64,000 nt of DNA from a virus (IMGVR_UViG_3300042301_001596:1-64000); one strand, 5' to 3'; counted from the first letter of the stretch, positions 41,401 through 49,650 are shown. Numbers and translations are program-made. Notes: a model not told the origin generated them from the sequence alone.

Positions 41401-43266
41401 AACATCATATCTCCTTATAAATTTAATTCTATCACCTTCTGTGTAATTGTAAGAAACAACATTTTGGGTTGAACTAATTTGGTCATTATATTCTTGGATA
41501 TTACCAATACCTATGTAAACAAATTTTGTATTATCTATACCATCAGGTAATGAAGTGTAAGCCGAATCACTTACCCAGCAAAGACGTTTATTGTAAGTTG
41601 TATTATTAGATCTAACAATCTGATAATAAGAAGCATATAATGGAGGTCTATTTAAAATAGATAAATTAACCAATGGAAAATCATCTGAAAGAACTCTTGA
41701 TGGAGTATTAATTATAGCATTTTTTGATGTTTGTGTACCAATTGTTCTACCTTGTGCATCAAAGTATTGAATACCATATTGATAACCACCATTCCAAACA
41801 TTTGCAAATCTTGTATTGTCATTATCTAATGCAGGTATTGTAGCAAAAGCTGTTGATGTCAATACAAAACCACCTGCATAAGTCATAGTTAGCTTATTAC
41901 CAACTATTGGGCCATCTTGAGTATATCCCTCTGAAACCATAGCAGCAGATATGCCAGCTAAAATATCACTTACTAAATAATTAGTAGTAAGTCCCGTAGT
42001 TGAATAAGATGTACTTAAATCAGTTCCGCTTGAACTAAAAGAATTAATAAAATAAGTACCTGCCGCATTATTCAATTCAATAACATTGCCATTTACATCA
42101 TTTGTACCTGTACCATATAGATATATTTCCATTTTAGTACCTGCGCCACTATCATTACCATTTACTGATGCAAAGAAAGATATACCACATTGGTCATAAT
42201 TATAACTTGATGCAGTAGAATATGTAGTTGCTTCTAAGTTAACCTCTGTTTTATCATACCCTTCTAAAATACCTGCATATAATAATACGTTACCATTTGC
42301 AAGTTCTGCTGCATTGGCTCTTTGTGGAACCCAATCTTGCAACTGATCTGCTTCTATAACATCAATTTGAGTATATATAGAGTCATTATAAAACCTGAAA
42401 TAATAAATATCATTATTATCTATTCCAAGAGTATCTTTATCAAAAGACTTTATTAGGTACCAATCACTTGTCCCATTACTAAATGTTTCTCTAAAAGCAA
42501 CTTCAATAGCTTTAACATCAGTATCTCCTGTTGAAAAGTTAATAGCAATTCTTGAATTGTAAGTATCACTTATGTCATTTGTAAGCGTTAATGATGGCTG
42601 TTGAGGCAAAGGAACTATGCTCTTTGAACTCCATACAGACTTTTCATTATTATCATAAACGTATCTATAACAAAATTGAAATAATTTGTTTCTTAAATTA
42701 TTAATAGTAATTGTAGTATCGTTCTCGTAAGTAACTTGAGGCGGCATTACTGGAGGAGCTTTTGCTACAAGCAAATATTCCGCTACCCAGTCAGTTCCAT
42801 ATAGATTGTTTACATTTAGTACCCTAGGAGGATTATATCCATCATTAAAGAATAATAAATCACCTTCTAAATCCCTATAAAATATATTAATTGATAAAAC
42901 CTTGTAAGAAGGGTTGAAATTTAAAATATCAACACCATTACTATTTGTCTTACTTTGAAGAACGGTTGTTATAGACTGTGTATTTAAGTCATAATAAGCG
43001 ATGGTATGGAAACCATCACTATTCCAGATAAAATAATAAGCCCTGTTCCTTACCTTATCTCCATAAAATCCAATAACCTTACTTACTCCACTAGGCAAGC
43101 TGTAGTTTATTAAAGTATTTCCTAAAATATTAGAAACAACTTTATCCTGACCACGACCTTGTGCGTCTTTTGTGACGTTCAATGCATCTACATAATCATT
43201 ATTACTAATTCTGTATTCTGCATCATCTAGGTTTAATTTACCACTAAAGGGAGTATTTATTATCAT
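38410..43266 (-). CDS. Tail stabilization/tail-hub protein with Thr-rich C-terminal modules (1618 aa)
   Basis: Residues about 1-1150 resemble the large P22 gp10-like stabilization protein of Bacteroidota podoviruses: FSGKLNLDDAEYRISNNDYVDALNV at the start, LLFFNDGYNPPRVLNV near 147, and many beta-propeller-like strands. From about 1155 come four to five PTTTTTT/TTTTTxAP tracts separating small domains: a beta-domain (about 1205-1310), a Cys-containing domain (about 1360-1430) and a final domain (LGVDSTSGALACIDF ... DNYYSNGVNNWLITGG) of a type repeated in Bacteroidota phage surface proteins. Probably sits at the capsid-tail junction with flexible decorated arms outward. Confidence 0.75.
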   Translation of the reverse strand: MIINTPFSGKLNLDDAEYRISNNDYVDALNVTKDAQGRGQDKVVSNILGNTLINYSLPSGVSKVIGFYGDKVRNRAYYFIWNSDGFHTIAYYDLNTQSITTVLQSKTNSNGVDILNFNPSYKVLSINIFYRDLEGDLLFFNDGYNPPRVLNVNNLYGTDWVAEYLLVAKAPPVMPPQVTYENDTTITINNLRNKLFQFCYRYVYDNNEKSVWSSKSIVPLPQQPSLTLTNDISDTYNSRIAINFSTGDTDVKAIEVAFRETFSNGTSDWYLIKSFDKDTLGIDNNDIYYFRFYNDSIYTQIDVIEADQLQDWVPQRANAAELANGNVLLYAGILEGYDKTEVNLEATTYSTASSYNYDQCGISFFASVNGNDSGAGTKMEIYLYGTGTNDVNGNVIELNNAAGTYFINSFSSSGTDLSTSYSTTGLTTNYLVSDILAGISAAMVSEGYTQDGPIVGNKLTMTYAGGFVLTSTAFATIPALDNDNTRFANVWNGGYQYGIQYFDAQGRTIGTQTSKNAIINTPSRVLSDDFPLVNLSILNRPPLYASYYQIVRSNNTTYNKRLCWVSDSAYTSLPDGIDNTKFVYIGIGNIQEYNDQISSTQNVVSYNYTEGDRIKFIRRYDVAGNPQNITSQFDYEIVGTLSTIEYTTTANNNTNTAVGNFLKVRYPNSDIDGTFQFPGTEDWQHYEILLYNYTNNASSTQRFFYEFGKQYGIGDAGLPTRYHYGLTKLPNGGTTLAINNGDLFYRLRRVPYSDKYEYRSGEFNIGVSGAFVSRSVSFPITVNTAIDNASYRIQTQPNVNVSLTGASYPVWSDIGYFFYNKSTTLQQPVSIKGTFNMASDGTSQFSVYALICTNLVPLSPKFTISLLPIEVNDIKQNVDTTFTIDKQITVPQTGKVYIVAKSTNDAVGSNSIFVQPMTFEFQVLKGSEIEIIENSFNDTYNLITNSNGRPSVIDENASKTYFPTLIRFGQAYQSNTNLNATNRFIYEDFDEYDRSFGDVLRLHVRDRYLKVYQNFKVGNVPILTQIVKDVTGNPLQANSNQLINKIQYYAGDYGIGDAATSLAWNNYADYFVDNFRGVVCRLAQDGITPISITNKTNAFFVATLAAYRQDLNNGVPATGAVYSGNPCIYGVFDANTNKYIIAMEEINRYLPPSTTTTTSAPTTTSTTTTTTIAPTTTTTSTTTTTTTVAPTTTTTTSNLFFDVDWRISELSNTGQLIQLWYSLDFGLNWTLWQQSTFNTSNYPLYDLYSGQTFSQGSTPYLAITNTSGNDIQYGLGNTSGDFASLCGKSNPVIIPSINSNTTVYFNLNVIAGNFVQCNTTTTTTSTTTTAAPTTTTTSTTTTTTAAPTTTTTSTTTTTTAGPTTTTTTTLAPTTTTTTTLSFLIGFGGAFEDACGFAASGTVTGDSPIFCNCTTFTGAIFAAAATGTWYVSFGGQYVSVSVTNGNPVATVTSACSSCTPTTTTTTTSAPTTTTTTAAAVPTTTTTSTTTSTTTTTTSTSTTTTTTAAPTTTTTTAVPTTTTTSTSTTTTTLPPTTTTTTLSFYTFPLGVDSTSGALACIDFAGTPLNYYSASSVLTNSVVVYQDSALTTVVPDNYYSNGVNNWLITGGNGTLTNETSC
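38650..38895 (-). repeat. Thr-rich (PTTTTTT) coding repeat, tract 1
   Basis: About 245 bases encoding repeated TTTTTT-[AS]-AP and TTTST units in the stabilization protein, between its Cys-containing domain and its last domain. ACA, ACT and ACC codons are mixed, so the amino-acid pattern, not the DNA, is conserved. Confidence 0.8.
39132..39315 (-). repeat. Thr-rich coding repeat, tract 2
   Basis: Encodes TTTTTTSTTTT-AAP units; within it a stretch of about 48 bases is present as two almost identical copies (from about 39190 and 39238), pointing to recent slippage or unequal recombination. Confidence 0.8.
39675..39815 (-). repeat. Thr-rich coding repeat, tract 3
   Basis: Encodes PPSTTTTTSAPTTTST-like units at the border between the conserved stabilization-protein body and its C-terminal modules. 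Confidence 0.8.
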
Positions 43267-43269
43267 ATC

Positions 43270-44040
43270 TTATGCCTTAACAGTCATTCTTTGTGTATCT
43301 AAATTCAATTCATATCCTTGCATTAAGTATAAAGGTTTAAATTGAGCGTTAGCTATTCTTCTTTGATTATAAAATTCCTGCTTTCTATCTCTCTTATCAC
43401 CTAAATTACCTCTTCTAGTAGATGGCATAGATGCTATATCTCTCCAAGAAATCCATGCAAGCAAAGCTTCTCTAAATTGAATAGGTATAGAAAACGTTTC
43501 TTCTGGATTTCCGCTAGATAGATATTCTATCATTAAATAAGAATAATAAAAATACTGATTTAAAAGAACAACACCATTTGAATCATCAATGTTAAATTGA
43601 CCTACAAATGGAGAACCACTTGGCAATCCGTAAATATTTTGGAAACCATAGCCGTCCCAGTAATTAAACCATAATGGCAAGTCTGTCTGATACCATGTTG
43701 CCAAAGTATCATCTTGAGTCAAAGCCAATCTGTTTGGCTGTTGATCCCCGTAAAATGTCATTTTACTATTAAACTTTAAAGGAATAATTTCCCCAACTGA
43801 ATTTAATACACCTATTTTAGTATAGCTTATATAATCATTAGGTAATTGTGCAGTATAATTGGTTGTGTCAACTGGAACCTTAACTGTTCTTATTTTATAA
43901 AAAAAGTCAAGCCCTAGTTTTTCCATACCTCTAACAGCTATATTATATAATTTAGCATATTTGTGTACTGACTGTTCACTTTCATCAATGTAATCATTGA
44001 TAACTGAATCTAATGTTATGTAATTTCTTACTTGGGACAT
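43270..44040 (-). CDS. Tail connector/tubular-type structural protein (256 aa)
   Basis: MSQVRNYITLDSVINDYIDE..., then LGLDFFYKIRTVKVPVDTTNYTAQLPNDYISYTKIGV and a C-terminal helical part (FREALLAWISWRDIASMP). The 'ITLDSVINDYI' start followed by LPxDYIxxxKIG is shared by structural proteins of Bacteroidota podoviruses located next to the stabilization gene. Four bases before the 1618-aa gene. Probably a ring or tube component below the portal. Confidence 0.62.
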   Translation of the reverse strand: MSQVRNYITLDSVINDYIDESEQSVHKYAKLYNIAVRGMEKLGLDFFYKIRTVKVPVDTTNYTAQLPNDYISYTKIGVLNSVGEIIPLKFNSKMTFYGDQQPNRLALTQDDTLATWYQTDLPLWFNYWDGYGFQNIYGLPSGSPFVGQFNIDDSNGVVLLNQYFYYSYLMIEYLSSGNPEETFSIPIQFREALLAWISWRDIASMPSTRRGNLGDKRDRKQEFYNQRRIANAQFKPLYLMQGYELNLDTQRMTVKA

Positions 44041-44042
44041 TT

Positions 44043-44315
44043 TTAATTATTTGAAAAATAAGCTAATATATCGTTATGACGAATCAAAAAATGCAATTCA
44101 TTATTTACAACAACAGGCTCTCCTGCTCCCTTAATATGGAAAATGCAATCATCTTTTTTGGCTTCCATTTTTACTTTAGCAGTTCCGCGACCTACAGAAA
44201 TTACTTTTGCTTTGCTACTTCTTTCCCTAAATCCTTCAGGGATAAATAATCCGCCTTCTGTAATTTCATCAGCCATAAATGGTTTCACTAAAACAAAATC
44301 TCTAATTGGTTTCAT
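44043..44315 (-). CDS. groES: GroES-like co-chaperonin (90 aa)
   Basis: Full-length Cpn10: PIRDFVLVKP at the start, the mobile-loop segment EITEGGLFIPEG (about 17-28; hydrophobic tip LFI binds GroEL), then KAKVISVGRG, a basin KDDCIFHIKGAGEPVVVNN and LHFLIRHNDILAYF at the end. Phage GroES proteins such as T4 gp31 replace host GroES so that GroEL can fold the capsid protein. The gene lies among connector genes, two bases from its downstream neighbour, so it is made together with the virion proteins. Confidence 0.88.
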   Translation of the reverse strand: MKPIRDFVLVKPFMADEITEGGLFIPEGFRERSSKAKVISVGRGTAKVKMEAKKDDCIFHIKGAGEPVVVNNELHFLIRHNDILAYFSNN

Positions 44316-44327
44316 TGGTTGTTATTT

Positions 44328-44960
44328 TTAGTTATTATTATCTACTCCATCATTACTTTGGTCTATAGGCCTTGACTTTTCAAAAACCAATTGACCTTTA
44401 ATATACTCTATTACTACTGGCATATAATCATCAGGAATAATTAATGTTGAATCCAAATCTGTTGAATTACCACCACTAACCATTCTAATTGTTGCTTTAT
44501 ATGATGTCAAAGGTATTGAGCTTTTTACATAAATGTTTTTACCTTCAACCCAATATGCTATTTTATTCTGAATAGGTCTTAACTGCTCTTGATAAGCAAT
44601 CTGATTCATGCTTAATGGAATTGCTGTTTGAGATGTTTTTTTATCCCCTACAAATTGTAATGTAGCAACTCCTTCGTTTTTACCTAATGCAACGGGTATT
44701 GATGGTAAATCAACCCTGTAAGTTACATTATCTACGGTTTCAGCTTCTATATCTAAATTCTTAAAAGTAGTATAGAATGAATTATTGATATAAGATATAC
44801 CATCTATCTGTATATTATCAGTATAATTTTTTCTTGCAGCTGCCCCAATAGCATCATTTAACCATTGGTTAACTAATCCATATGTGATATTAGAATCATC
44901 AGACGGCTGCCCGTTATATATTTGCCTTAATATTCTTTCTATTAATTGATACCTAGTCAT
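44328..44960 (-). CDS. Head-tail connector-type protein (210 aa)
   Basis: MTRYQLIERILRQIYNGQPSDDSNITYGLVNQWLNDAIGAAARKNY is an N-terminal helical bundle like those of P22 gp4-type or similar adaptor proteins, followed by a beta-rich part (YRVDLPSIPVALGKNEG; AYWVEGKNIYVKSSIPLTSYKATI). One-base overlap with the upstream gene. Role at the portal-tail joint is inferred from order. Confidence 0.62.
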   Translation of the reverse strand: MTRYQLIERILRQIYNGQPSDDSNITYGLVNQWLNDAIGAAARKNYTDNIQIDGISYINNSFYTTFKNLDIEAETVDNVTYRVDLPSIPVALGKNEGVATLQFVGDKKTSQTAIPLSMNQIAYQEQLRPIQNKIAYWVEGKNIYVKSSIPLTSYKATIRMVSGGNSTDLDSTLIIPDDYMPVVIEYIKGQLVFEKSRPIDQSNDGVDNNN

Positions 44961-45628
44961 TATTGTCCAGTTTGGTTTATTTGATTAGCATATTGCATCA
45001 CCGCTCCGTCTTGTAAATTTAATCCAATTAACTTTAATGCACGAGTAATAATTTCAAGAATATCTATTTCAGCCCAAACAGGCTGTACGCTTGCGCCAGA
45101 ATTATAAACAGGTCTACCGCTTACTGTAGTAAATGCCCAAACAATAGCCGGGGCAGATTTTACATAAGACAAAACAGCCGTACCTAATGTTTTAGGGTAA
45201 AACTGAAATTGATTATTTTCTAACAAGTATATTGGATTATCCGCAATTGGATCAATTTGACTATTGTAATAAGAATACAATTTATCTTGAGAAACAAATC
45301 TTATTCTGTGCAATCCGTCAGACTTCCACATAGCATCAACTTGCAAAAAATCAGCTGGTGCTGGAGCAACTCCAGTTCCACTATTTATAGTCAAAGTAGA
45401 TTCTGCAATCAAAGGGGTTAACCTTTGTCTAGTGTTTTCATTTTGACTATAATTTATTCTAGCTTGAGGCCTTCCGTATTGATATTGCTGAAATTCACCC
45501 AATAGATAATCTTGATATGAAATCTGCGCTTGATTTATAGTCAGATTAAACTCTGCCGGAGTTAAATAGCCATTCTGCGCCTTATTAACCGCATACTGGC
45601 AAATACGATATACATCATTAACATTCAT
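44960..45628 (-). CDS. Head-tail connector-type protein (222 aa)
   Basis: MNVNDVYRICQYAVNKAQNGYLTPAEFNLTINQAQISYQDYLLGEF..., the helical start of a recurrent Bacteroidota podovirus structural family, followed by LPADF-like APADFLQVDAMW and a segment rich in Tyr and Pro. Preceded by its own promoter and the terminator of the upstream unit, so the connectors, stabilization and ejection genes form a separable late transcript. Confidence 0.62.
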   Translation of the reverse strand: MNVNDVYRICQYAVNKAQNGYLTPAEFNLTINQAQISYQDYLLGEFQQYQYGRPQARINYSQNENTRQRLTPLIAESTLTINSGTGVAPAPADFLQVDAMWKSDGLHRIRFVSQDKLYSYYNSQIDPIADNPIYLLENNQFQFYPKTLGTAVLSYVKSAPAIVWAFTTVSGRPVYNSGASVQPVWAEIDILEIITRALKLIGLNLQDGAVMQYANQINQTGQ

Positions 45629-45645
45629 TGAAATAAGTTATACAA

Positions 45646-45653
45646 CAAATATA
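45646..45653 (-). promoter_or_regulatory. -7 box TATATTTG at the start of the connector/tail unit
   Basis: Perfect TAnnTTTG read leftward (45653-45646), 17 bases before the ATG at 45628 and just past the terminator at 45665-45698, so it restarts transcription for everything from 45628 leftward. Confidence 0.7.
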
Positions 45654-45663
45654 CGAAAAAGTA

Positions 45664-45699
45664 ATAAAAAAGCCCCGTAATTTTTAGGTTACGAGGGCT
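45664..45699 (-). terminator. Leftward intrinsic terminator
   Basis: On the - strand AGCCCTCGTAA pairs with TTACGGGGCT (one unpaired base) around an eight-base loop, followed by six T. It ends the capsid unit after the 296-aa gene. Confidence 0.85.
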
Positions 45700-45721
45700 T
45701 CTTATATTTGGAGGGAAAGTA

Positions 45722-46612
45722 TTAAACTAGCTTCTTTAATTGCTCTAAAAATGCCTTACTTTCATCTTGAGGGTACATTGCAAATTCAACCAAGTAATTT
45801 TGCGGTTTTTTATCTGAAGGTATTTTGCAGATAAATCCACCATCACCTGACCAATAAGCAGAACCTTTCTTAGTAGTAGTATCTATTTTATTGTCAATTA
45901 ATGCTTTTTTAACAATGTAAGCTATTTCAACTTCTTTAGAACCAGCGCTTTGCATAAACTTATTAGGTTGCGCCTCAGCGTAAAGCTCATAGTCGTTTCT
46001 TAATGCTTCCAATGATTTAGGCATACCTAATTCATCTACAAATGAAATTCCAAGATAATTACAGTGCTTACGCATTTCTTCGTCAGAAGCTAATGAAGCA
46101 TATTTAATAGCTTCAACTTTAGCAACTCTCTTAGCGCGTTCAAGTTCTGCTGTTCTTTGAGGATTCCATTGGAAAAATGTAACTTTTCTTGTTCCTTTTC
46201 TATTTTGGTTATCAAGGTTTGCATTACATAGACTTAAAAACTCAAGAGCTTCTACATCATATTCTGCTACTCTTAAAACCCTTCTATCAAAGATTAAACT
46301 TCTTCTATTTTGCTCTACGAATGATTTTTCTAGACCTTTTTGATCCTCAACCCAAATGCTTGGATAGCCTCTCAAAAGTCTAATTCTCTCCATTCTACCC
46401 TTCTTTTCATTCCAAACATCATCAATACCTTCCATGTGGTATTTACCATTTTTTTTGGTATCTGATAATTTGAAAATTTTAAAAGTATTACCGGTAGCTA
46501 CGGGAGCATCATTAAGTGCTGCTGTAGATTCTTCGTATTGTCTTGATTGTACTGCTTCACTTTGTTGTGAAAAATTGGCTTCTTGTATGCCAACTGCCTT
46601 TAAACGAGCCAT
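45722..46612 (-). CDS. Hypothetical capsid-module protein (296 aa)
   Basis: MARLKAVGIQEANFSQQSEA..., then KNGKYHMEGIDDVWNEKKGRMERIRLLRGYPSIWVEDQKG; a soluble mixed alpha/beta protein with basic middle. It lies between the capsid gene's terminator-like hairpin and a strong terminator, so it is expressed as part of the capsid unit. It may be a head-completion or head-vertex protein; no family recognised. Confidence 0.55.
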   Translation of the reverse strand: MARLKAVGIQEANFSQQSEAVQSRQYEESTAALNDAPVATGNTFKIFKLSDTKKNGKYHMEGIDDVWNEKKGRMERIRLLRGYPSIWVEDQKGLEKSFVEQNRRSLIFDRRVLRVAEYDVEALEFLSLCNANLDNQNRKGTRKVTFFQWNPQRTAELERAKRVAKVEAIKYASLASDEEMRKHCNYLGISFVDELGMPKSLEALRNDYELYAEAQPNKFMQSAGSKEVEIAYIVKKALIDNKIDTTTKKGSAYWSGDGGFICKIPSDKKPQNYLVEFAMYPQDESKAFLEQLKKLV

Positions 46613-46635
46613 AAAATGGTTTTTATATGTTTAAA

Positions 46636-46670
46636 ATAGGTAGCGACAATCAATAAAGTTGTCGCTACCC
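46636..46670 (-). terminator. Hairpin after the major capsid gene (attenuator/terminator)
   Basis: Perfect 11-base-pair stem GGTAGCGACAA (46639-46649) / TTGTCGCTACC (46659-46669) with a nine-base loop; leftward it is followed by TATTTTAAA, a weak T-tract. Likely a partial terminator or message-stabilising structure giving more capsid mRNA than downstream mRNA. Confidence 0.75.
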
Positions 46671-46693
46671 GATTAATTAAAGGTAATTAAAAA

Positions 46694-48106
46694 TTAGTTA
46701 CCTTGAAGGATGATAAACTGATTTGCTGCACAAACGCGAGTACCACGATAAGTGATCATTGCGATTTGATTAGTCATTGTACCATCTGTTGGATTAGGAG
46801 ATCCACCACCAAATTGCCATACACGAATACCGTTACCAACAGTACCGCCCACAGGAGGCTGCTGATACATGATAGTAATGTTCTTGTAAGCTTGAGCAGT
46901 TTTTGCATCCTTAGTTTCACCCATTGGATAGATTAGACCGAAATTACGGAAGTAATCTACGTTAGGAGTTAAACCAGTTGTAACCTCAGTGTTGAATTGA
47001 GAGTACTTCTTAACAGATAATAAGTAACCGTCAATGAAGATTTCTTGGAAGCCATAAGCAACAGAAGCCTCTTTTGACTTTTCGCCTTGACCATAAACGA
47101 AAGCACCAGCAGGGTATGCAGAGAAGATACCATCACTGAAGTCTTGTCTTTGGAAGATATCACACAACCAAGCAGATTGCTTAGCGCAACCATTAACGTC
47201 CATGATACGAGTAATCTCATGAAGTTTAGCGATATCAAGTGTACCCGGAGTGTAACCAACAGTTTCACCGTCAGCAACTACTTTAGGGATGATACCAACA
47301 GAACCTTGAGAATTAGAATCAATAGCGTTATTGTTTTGTAAGTTACCACGCATTAATTTAGCTTCTACGTTGTTTTTGAAACGCACAAGTGTTTTGTACA
47401 TACCTTTGTATGTAAATGCAGTAGCACCGTTTGCAGCCATATCAGGAGATACAGGGAACTCATAATATGTTTCAGCCATTTGTGCTAAGTCGGTATTGCT
47501 CCAACCATCACGAATTTCTGTTACATAGTTATCATATCTTTGATCCAATTGGATTAAAGGATTGATTTGAGTTGAAGCTTCACCAGCATCAGCGTCACCG
47601 CCAAATAATAAAACTTCACCAGCAAGTAATGAGTTAACACCAGCTGAAGCAAAACGCTGACCAGTTTGCTTAGGAGCAACTTCAAATGTGAAAGCATAAG
47701 GAGTTGTATCATCAATTGAGATAATAACACCTTCTACGTTTGAAGAAGCAACACGCAATGTTTCTTTTAATCTAAGTGGAGATTGAGTACCATTGTTGTA
47801 GTACGCTTCTTGACCAAGAGTTAAAGTTAAAGTTGCGCCAACACCTGCTGCTACAGTTGATTCGTTTGTAACACCCGGCATTAATTTACCGCGGTTTTCA
47901 AACCAGAAGTAGTTTAAGTTTTTAACTTCTTCCATGCCGCTATGAGCTGCTAACCACCAAGTAAAATCTTCGTTACCGTACTTTTGAGTGTACTGCTTGT
48001 AGTACTGTGGGGTTAATAATTGTAAGTCAACCATCAGTTGACGATTCTGGGACTGGAGTGATATTGCACCCGGTTGCAGAATATTAGAGGTAGGTATTCC
48101 TGCCAT
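46694..48106 (-). CDS. Major capsid protein (470 aa)
   Basis: MAGIPTSNILQPGAISLQSQ...; helix-rich N-terminus with PQYYKQYTQKYGNEDF, a long E-loop-like beta section and a domain with alternating Gly and hydrophobic residues (ITIMYQQPPVGGTVGNGIRVW) near the C-terminus. Length, position (after the scaffold candidate, followed by a hairpin) and richer GC codons than neighbours, as in highly expressed genes, fit an HK97-fold capsid protein. Fold motifs are not readable by eye, so the call rests mainly on context. Confidence 0.78.
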   Translation of the reverse strand: MAGIPTSNILQPGAISLQSQNRQLMVDLQLLTPQYYKQYTQKYGNEDFTWWLAAHSGMEEVKNLNYFWFENRGKLMPGVTNESTVAAGVGATLTLTLGQEAYYNNGTQSPLRLKETLRVASSNVEGVIISIDDTTPYAFTFEVAPKQTGQRFASAGVNSLLAGEVLLFGGDADAGEASTQINPLIQLDQRYDNYVTEIRDGWSNTDLAQMAETYYEFPVSPDMAANGATAFTYKGMYKTLVRFKNNVEAKLMRGNLQNNNAIDSNSQGSVGIIPKVVADGETVGYTPGTLDIAKLHEITRIMDVNGCAKQSAWLCDIFQRQDFSDGIFSAYPAGAFVYGQGEKSKEASVAYGFQEIFIDGYLLSVKKYSQFNTEVTTGLTPNVDYFRNFGLIYPMGETKDAKTAQAYKNITIMYQQPPVGGTVGNGIRVWQFGGGSPNPTDGTMTNQIAMITYRGTRVCAANQFIILQGN

Positions 48107-48136
48107 AATATTTAGTTTTTAATCTTAACACCTTCT

Positions 48137-48145
48137 CCAAGGGTA
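48137..48145 (-). promoter_or_regulatory. Possible capsid-gene promoter (-7 TACCCTTG)
   Basis: TACCCTTG read leftward (48145-48138) differs from TAnnTTTG by one base and lies 31 bases before the capsid ATG. A TTTT stands 18 bases upstream (within the scaffold gene's end). Plausible, but not exact. Confidence 0.4.
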
Positions 48146-48154
48146 ATATTTAAG

Positions 48155-49351
48155 TTACGAACTAAAAGCCCAGTTAGCCAATTGCTCTTGAATAGCAGAA
48201 TTTGGATTTAGACTTGGAGCCGTTCCTTGCGGAGTGGGGGTTTGGTTAAGGTTAATATTACCACTTTTCTTTAAATGAGCTAACAATCTTTGAGATGCAG
48301 CTTCATTCGCTACCTTTTGCAAAATTCTAGGCAAATTTTCAAGAACATATTTGTCGGCCATTATTTGTCTAACATTTGGCTTTCCTTCCTCGTTAAACCA
48401 TCTGTTTTCTAAATAAGCTTCGCCATCAAAATCTGATAGTTCCTGCTTTAATGCTAATCTCTCATCTTCCGCTACGTTAAATGAAATCGGTATTTCAACA
48501 TCATCGTCTTTAACCGAAACATTAAACCCATTGAAAGATTGAAATTCAGAATCCAGCGTTCTTTCATAAACAGACCTAGCTTGTTGCAAATATTCAAATT
48601 CCTCTTGATATTCCGCTTCTCTACCGGCCTCATTATAAATATCTGGTAGTTTTATTTCACTTTTTAACTTCGCTATTTCCGGCCTAAGCACTTTTGCTTC
48701 AATCATCAGACGTTTCTCTGTGTAATCAGCTTGTGCCTGCCATGTCTTTAACTTATCAGCATAATCCTCATCAGTTTCATCATAACCTTGTTCAGGTTTC
48801 AAAGGTACGAAAAATTGATCATAAAATAAAAGATCAACTTCATCTGCACTTAAATCCTTAAACTTGTTTTGAATATTTGTTTTCACAATTTCAGCAGCAA
48901 TTTCTGTTGTTAATTCAGAACTAGTTAATTTATCAAGTTTTTTTTGTTCGTTTAAAATTTGATAAACTTCATCAGTTTTACCTTCTCTAATTGCATCAAA
49001 CAAAGTTCTACTAACATCATCAGAAAAATCAAAACTAGGAGCTTGCTCCCTTTCTTCAATTAATCTCATGAACTCTTGCTCTGCTTCATCTACTGTATCA
49101 AATCCAAATCTTTCTTTTATAAAAGAATCTGGATTAAAAGTAGAATAATCGGCCTGTTGTGTTTGTTGTTGATTATCACTAACGATTGAATCCGGAGATG
49201 TGTTAGGTGAATTATCAACGATTTGTTGTTCGTTTGCAGTAGGGGCTACTTCTACTTGCGGTTGCACTTGCGGTACAACATCTTCATCCGAAAACGGATT
49301 GTAACCTTCTGCCAGCTTTATTGGAGCTGACATGTCTTGATTTTCTAGCAT
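48155..49351 (-). CDS. Scaffolding protein candidate (398 aa)
   Basis: Acidic, Gln- and Pro-rich disordered N-terminus (about 1-70), long charged helices in the middle (EAEQEFMRLIEEREQAP; LRPEIAKLKSEIKLPDIYNEAG) and a C-terminal helix (LAHLKKSGNINLN). Placement immediately before the capsid gene and this composition are typical of scaffolds, which bind capsid protein during prohead assembly. No protease is evident nearby. Confidence 0.65.
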   Translation of the reverse strand: MLENQDMSAPIKLAEGYNPFSDEDVVPQVQPQVEVAPTANEQQIVDNSPNTSPDSIVSDNQQQTQQADYSTFNPDSFIKERFGFDTVDEAEQEFMRLIEEREQAPSFDFSDDVSRTLFDAIREGKTDEVYQILNEQKKLDKLTSSELTTEIAAEIVKTNIQNKFKDLSADEVDLLFYDQFFVPLKPEQGYDETDEDYADKLKTWQAQADYTEKRLMIEAKVLRPEIAKLKSEIKLPDIYNEAGREAEYQEEFEYLQQARSVYERTLDSEFQSFNGFNVSVKDDDVEIPISFNVAEDERLALKQELSDFDGEAYLENRWFNEEGKPNVRQIMADKYVLENLPRILQKVANEAASQRLLAHLKKSGNINLNQTPTPQGTAPSLNPNSAIQEQLANWAFSS

Positions 49352-49375
49352 AAATGCTTATTTTGTTTTTCGTTA

Positions 49376-49639
49376 TTAATCTATAACTATAGAGCCATCT
49401 ACATCAATTGTAATGGCATACTTAACACCAGTATTTGTTAGTAATTGAACACCATACCAATCAGAACCATTCCCATAGATTGGCTGTATCAAATCACTTT
49501 CAGCATATAGAATATTAGCAACAGTCAAAGTTGCTGTGGTTGCATAAACTATTCTGGTTCCTTGTAAAACCCCAACATTATAAGCTTCTTGAGCTGTTGG
49601 GTATGTATTTTTAGATAAAACGTATGCGTAATTTGCCAT
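49376..49639 (-). CDS. Small virion-module protein (87 aa)
   Basis: MANYAYVLSKNTYPTAQEAY...; beta-rich with TVANILYAESDLIQPIYGNGSDWY. Between portal and scaffold, with 11 and 24 bases to its neighbours. Small beta proteins in this place are often decoration or head-stabilising proteins; that role is inferred. Confidence 0.55.
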   Translation of the reverse strand: MANYAYVLSKNTYPTAQEAYNVGVLQGTRIVYATTATLTVANILYAESDLIQPIYGNGSDWYGVQLLTNTGVKYAITIDVDGSIVID

Positions 49640-49650
49640 TTTATTTTATT

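Noticed and set aside
45703-45710. + strand TATATTTG after the terminator at 45664
   Set aside because: A good -7 match, but no rightward gene follows, so probably chance in AT-rich DNA.
47087-47277. Frames inside the capsid gene on both strands
   Set aside because: Shadows of the conserved capsid frame; no leader or neighbours to support them.
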